NCBI GenBank assembly: GCA_964449775.1
Contig: CAYVBQ010000019.1
Span: forward strand, 1-64,000
Length of the DNA stretch: 64,000 nt
Direction: 5' to 3'
Source: Fen-1258 sp964449775
GTDB lineage: Bacteria > Bacteroidota > Ignavibacteria > Ignavibacteriales > Melioribacteraceae
The notes under the pieces were generated by a model. That model was not told the DNA's origin. It saw only the letters and a list, made by a program, of their open reading frames with translations, and did not search any database. The stretch's first letter is position 1; each line of letters starts with the position of its first letter. The translations under genes and the position numbers were made by a program. Below are positions 61,008 through 64,000 of this stretch, in pieces.

Positions 61008-63911
61008 TTATTTTTTCTCAAGTTGTTTCGGAAAAACTTCAGGAGATGCTAATCCGGCTTTTCTTCTAAACTCATTCAACAGCTGCGCCACATTCTGATC
61101 ACTTGGTACCAAACTTTGTAATTGAACCAGAACAGATACTGCTTCTTTGTACATTTTCAAATTTTCATAGTGAGTTAATAGTAAGTCGTATGGATTATAC
61201 CAGCTTGTAAAATCGCGGGGATTAATTTCTAATTGTTTTCTAGCCTGATCAATAACTTCTTTGGCAAAAACTTCATACTGTTTGATAGCACCTGCGCTAA
61301 AGTATAACTTAGAAATATCGTGTTTAATTCTATAATCCATAGCAACAACTGATCGAGGGATCTTCTTCTCCATTGCATCTAGCGCAAGGACAGCTTTAGC
61401 ATCGCTCTTTTCTTTATAAAGATAATAAATTGCAAGACGGATAAACGCGTTACGGTAATTTTGAGTCAACCGTTCATGATTCTCATCAAAGAAAATTGTT
61501 TTATCATTCAGACCTCGGAACTTGAATCCGGGTTGATAAGTTGTGCTAAATCCTGTTGGTTCATCTAAAAGTTGTTTTCTGAGTGTCGGTTCGTCAATAT
61601 ACTCAATTCGTTTATCATCATTCTTTTTAGGAACAAGGCGCATTGCCATTCCCTCCATCCGCAAATAATCATCAAGGTTCAATCGGCTGTCTTCGGAACA
61701 TGTTACAGCAAAATAGATGGGTCGTTTCCATTTTGCCTGCATAATAATATCTAATGCAATCAAGTCTTGACCGCGTATAAATTTAACGTCTCCGGACTGT
61801 CCGGTGTTCTGCATTGTCCATTTAATTTTTCCATCTTTAACTGTAGCGCTGTCGGTAATATTCCATTCTTTCATAACGTCGGAAGGAACATCCATGGAAA
61901 GTTCGGTTGGGTCCCAACGCTGAAGACCAAGCTGATCAATCTCTTCATTAGTTAAACTCATCTCTACTTTTTGAGAACCAAACGGAGAAGTATCTTTCAA
62001 TTGTTTTACATACCAGGGTGTATTTACCAACGATAGACAGGCAACTCGAACATCGCGACGGACACCTTCAACATTTTGCAAAAACCAAAGCGGGAAAGTA
62101 TCATTATCACCATTCGTAAATAAAACGGCGTTTGGTTCTACGCTTTGGAGAAGATTATATGCATAATCCCAAGGCACGTAATTTCTGGATCTGTTATGCT
62201 CAAACCAATTTGCGTGTGCCATATTTAACGGTACACCAATTACACCAAGAAAAAGAACTCCTATCATTGTCGGTTTCAAAAATGTTTTCTCTTTGAATTT
62301 TTCTTGAAGCAGTTCAATTATCCCGCGCATACCGAGAGCTATCCATAACGAATAAACGAAAAACGCTCCAACATAGAAATAATCTCTTTCTCGCGGTTGT
62401 GGTTCTTGTTGATTTTGATAAAACGCGGTTAGATAACCGAGAAAGATAAACATCGCTATGAAAACCGATGCCATCTTCCAATCTTTTCTGAAGTGATAGT
62501 ATAAGCCAAATAATCCGATAAAGAATGGGATGCCCCACATATCTGTCCAATCTATTCCGCTGTCTTGATAAGATGATGTTCTGCCGACATAATTCCAGAA
62601 TAAGTAACGGTTGAACATATGGTTCATTTGATAACTCCACAAGAAGTCAAGATCGCTCGAATAATCAGTATAAATTTTTAACTGATGCGGTTCGTTAGCA
62701 AATCTCCTCGCGAAAGTTGGAAAGTCGCCGTATTGTTCCCTGTTGATATATGAGTTCAGCTCGCTCATTGTTTTAGGACTGTTCATGTTGATAGGTGGTT
62801 CTTGATTTGCACGGATGATAATCATAGCGACTGTTGTAGAACCGAGAATTGCAAATAGGGCACACTTCAAAATCAAGTTAGCAGTTGCTTTGTTATTCTT
62901 TGCCGTCCAATAAACTCCGAAACCAAGTACGCCTAGAATTGCGAACACTGTAATGATATTTAAGGTGATGTCATTTTTTGAAATCAGAGTAATCAATTTT
63001 GGAAGATATTTTACTATTCCCGGGTAAACGAAAACAAGTGCTATTCCACCAAAGATAATTGGCATATAGAAAGAATTTCTTTGGAATATTTTTTTGTAGA
63101 AAGCCCCCATGAAAAGTAAACTTACGGTAACTAAAATCATGAGAAATCGTGAATCAATTGCACCGAACTCTTCCGGTGAAGGAGGAGCCGATGCTGTTTG
63201 TGAAATCCACATCAATCCCGCGATTATTAAAACAATTACAGAGTGGATAACAAAATAGATTGCGGTTTTTTTTAGAATAATTTCATCTGTTGCAAATTTT
63301 CTAAAATAAATTGCCATTGCAACCGGAACGATTGCAAGAGCAGACATTAAATGCACGCCGGTAGATAAACCAATGAGATAGAAGATAAAGATCAAATATT
63401 TTTCATTATCAGGTTCATCAGCTTTTTCATTCCACACAACCATCAGCCAAATTACAAATGCAATGAAAAAAGTTGAATTGGCGTAAACCTCGGCTTCTAC
63501 GCCGTTAGCCCAAACTGTATCACTAAAAGTAAATGAGAGCGCACCGATTGCCGCGGAAATATAAATCGTAACATTATCGAACAAACTTGTTGTTTCTTTC
63601 TTCCGATAATTTTGAATTACCTTAACGGCAATTAAGTATAGAAATAAAACCGAGAAAGCACTTGAAAAAACCGAGATCATGTTCATCCTAAAACCGATAC
63701 TGTCGGCAAACGGAATCATTGTAAAAATTCTTCCAAGTATTAGAAAGAATGGTGTTCCGGGCGGATGTGGAACTTGCATTAAGTAAGCAGATGCGGTAAA
63801 CTCCCCGGTATCCCAAAATGACAGCCCGGGCTGAACCGTTGATAGATATGTCAGCGCAGTAATTAAAAATACTAATACTGCAAATATTCTGTGTAAAACT
63901 TTGTCGCTCAT
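61008..63911 (-). CDS. DUF2723 membrane protein (glycosyltransferase-like) with C-terminal TPR-like region
   Basis: 967 aa. The N-terminal ~600 residues contain about 12-14 membrane helices, with the DUF2723 opening W-D-T-G-E-F-T-A-S-A-Y-L-M-Q-V-P-H-P-P-G-T-P related to O-mannosyltransferases. The last ~180 residues are helical repeats. Characteristic of Bacteroidota/Ignavibacteria. Likely a lipid-linked sugar transferase; target unknown. Confidence 0.88.
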   Translation of the reverse strand: MSDKVLHRIFAVLVFLITALTYLSTVQPGLSFWDTGEFTASAYLMQVPHPPGTPFFLILGRIFTMIPFADSIGFRMNMISVFSSAFSVLFLYLIAVKVIQNYRKKETTSLFDNVTIYISAAIGALSFTFSDTVWANGVEAEVYANSTFFIAFVIWLMVVWNEKADEPDNEKYLIFIFYLIGLSTGVHLMSALAIVPVAMAIYFRKFATDEIILKKTAIYFVIHSVIVLIIAGLMWISQTASAPPSPEEFGAIDSRFLMILVTVSLLFMGAFYKKIFQRNSFYMPIIFGGIALVFVYPGIVKYLPKLITLISKNDITLNIITVFAILGVLGFGVYWTAKNNKATANLILKCALFAILGSTTVAMIIIRANQEPPINMNSPKTMSELNSYINREQYGDFPTFARRFANEPHQLKIYTDYSSDLDFLWSYQMNHMFNRYLFWNYVGRTSSYQDSGIDWTDMWGIPFFIGLFGLYYHFRKDWKMASVFIAMFIFLGYLTAFYQNQQEPQPRERDYFYVGAFFVYSLWIALGMRGIIELLQEKFKEKTFLKPTMIGVLFLGVIGVPLNMAHANWFEHNRSRNYVPWDYAYNLLQSVEPNAVLFTNGDNDTFPLWFLQNVEGVRRDVRVACLSLVNTPWYVKQLKDTSPFGSQKVEMSLTNEEIDQLGLQRWDPTELSMDVPSDVMKEWNITDSATVKDGKIKWTMQNTGQSGDVKFIRGQDLIALDIIMQAKWKRPIYFAVTCSEDSRLNLDDYLRMEGMAMRLVPKKNDDKRIEYIDEPTLRKQLLDEPTGFSTTYQPGFKFRGLNDKTIFFDENHERLTQNYRNAFIRLAIYYLYKEKSDAKAVLALDAMEKKIPRSVVAMDYRIKHDISKLYFSAGAIKQYEVFAKEVIDQARKQLEINPRDFTSWYNPYDLLLTHYENLKMYKEAVSVLVQLQSLVPSDQNVAQLLNEFRRKAGLASPEVFPKQLEKK

Positions 63912-63933
63912 TATTTCACCAAAAAAATTTCAG

Positions 63934-64000
63934 TTATGAAGAATGATCTTCGGAATTAGTTTGTGGGGGTTGATTGAAGAACTGATCGTAATTTTTTCTT
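63934..64000 (-). CDS. 3' end of an unknown gene (continues beyond window)
   Basis: The minus frame reads ...R-K-N-Y-D-Q-F-F-N-Q-P-P-Q-T-N-S-E-D-H-S-S-stop, a polar low-complexity tail, ending 22 nt before the DUF2723 start. Only 22 residues are visible, so even its reality is uncertain. Confidence 0.4.
   Translation of the reverse strand, partial: RKNYDQFFNQPPQTNSEDHSS

Noticed and set aside
1..64000. tRNA, rRNA, riboswitch or CRISPR features
   Set aside because: None could be recognised by eye; absence is not proven without covariance searches.

Overview
The window looks like chromosomal DNA of an AT-rich bacterium of the Bacteroidota/Chlorobi lineage, most likely an Ignavibacteria-type organism. 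The basis is the gene families present (short-form AMP nucleosidase, DUF2723 membrane protein, stand-alone four-helix-bundle and GxxExxY proteins, long multiheme cytochromes, lipoproteins with short signal peptides) and the codon style. This is a judgement from protein families; there is no rRNA in the window to confirm it. No tRNA, rRNA or CRISPR array was recognised.

Layout. (1) 1-5.6 kb: the end of a secreted lipoprotein, then a RecQ helicase/phosphoribosyltransferase fusion and a DprA-like protein that runs in frame into HemL, then a hotdog thioesterase. (2) 0.6-21.6 kb, all tetrapyrrole genes on the minus strand: ccsA/hemX-hemA-hemC-hemD-hemE-hemN-hemH-hemG-hemB-hemL, which covers glutamyl-tRNA to protoheme. 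The cluster is interrupted by two M3 peptidases, a MazF-type toxin-antitoxin pair, two small repeat-bounded units (four-helix-bundle gene, GxxExxY gene) and several short repeat elements that sit directly on stop codons. (3) 21.6-22.7 kb: a small foreign patch with a repeat-bounded element, a BrnT toxin/antitoxin cassette ending in an integron attC-like site, and a 28-bp direct repeat of the ccsA start. (4) 22.8-45 kb, minus strand: about 22 kb devoted to c-type cytochromes and their control. It encodes 88 predicted haem-c attachment sites counting non-canonical spacings, a porin-like barrel, two membrane cytochrome b modules, an NrfD/ferredoxin quinol module, a sigma-54 activator with a matching -24/-12 promoter and enhancer palindrome, a haem-binding histidine kinase, and two response regulators carrying GcvH-like domains. 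(5) 45-64 kb: mostly housekeeping genes (trifunctional aromatic amino acid enzyme, AMP nucleosidase, ornithine aminotransferase, mechanosensitive channel, transporters, glycosyltransferase, DUF2723 protein) plus a compact restriction-modification pair bracketed by short repeats.

How the parts work together. The haem cluster makes the cofactor and the neighbouring 22 kb consumes it. Three electron-transfer blocks can be read. One is a sigma-54-driven 11-haem lipoprotein cytochrome with a two-domain rhodanese lipoprotein. The second is a block with a 19-haem anchored cytochrome, cytochrome b and a 16-haem cytochrome-b fusion, followed by a 4-haem cytochrome, barrel, 14-haem and 9-haem cytochromes, which together could carry electrons from quinol through the periplasm and across the outer membrane. 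The third is a Tat ferredoxin-NrfD-13-haem module that shares an operon with its own haem-type sensor kinase and regulator. The physiological acceptor or donor cannot be read from the sequence.

The most unusual items are the DprA-HemL fusion, the two repeat-bounded single-gene units that each lie exactly between the stop codon of one hem gene and the ribosome binding site of the next, the zinc-ribbon insertion in the ATPase domain of a haem-type kinase, and the paired receiver-GcvH regulators, of which only one keeps the lipoyl-lysine position.
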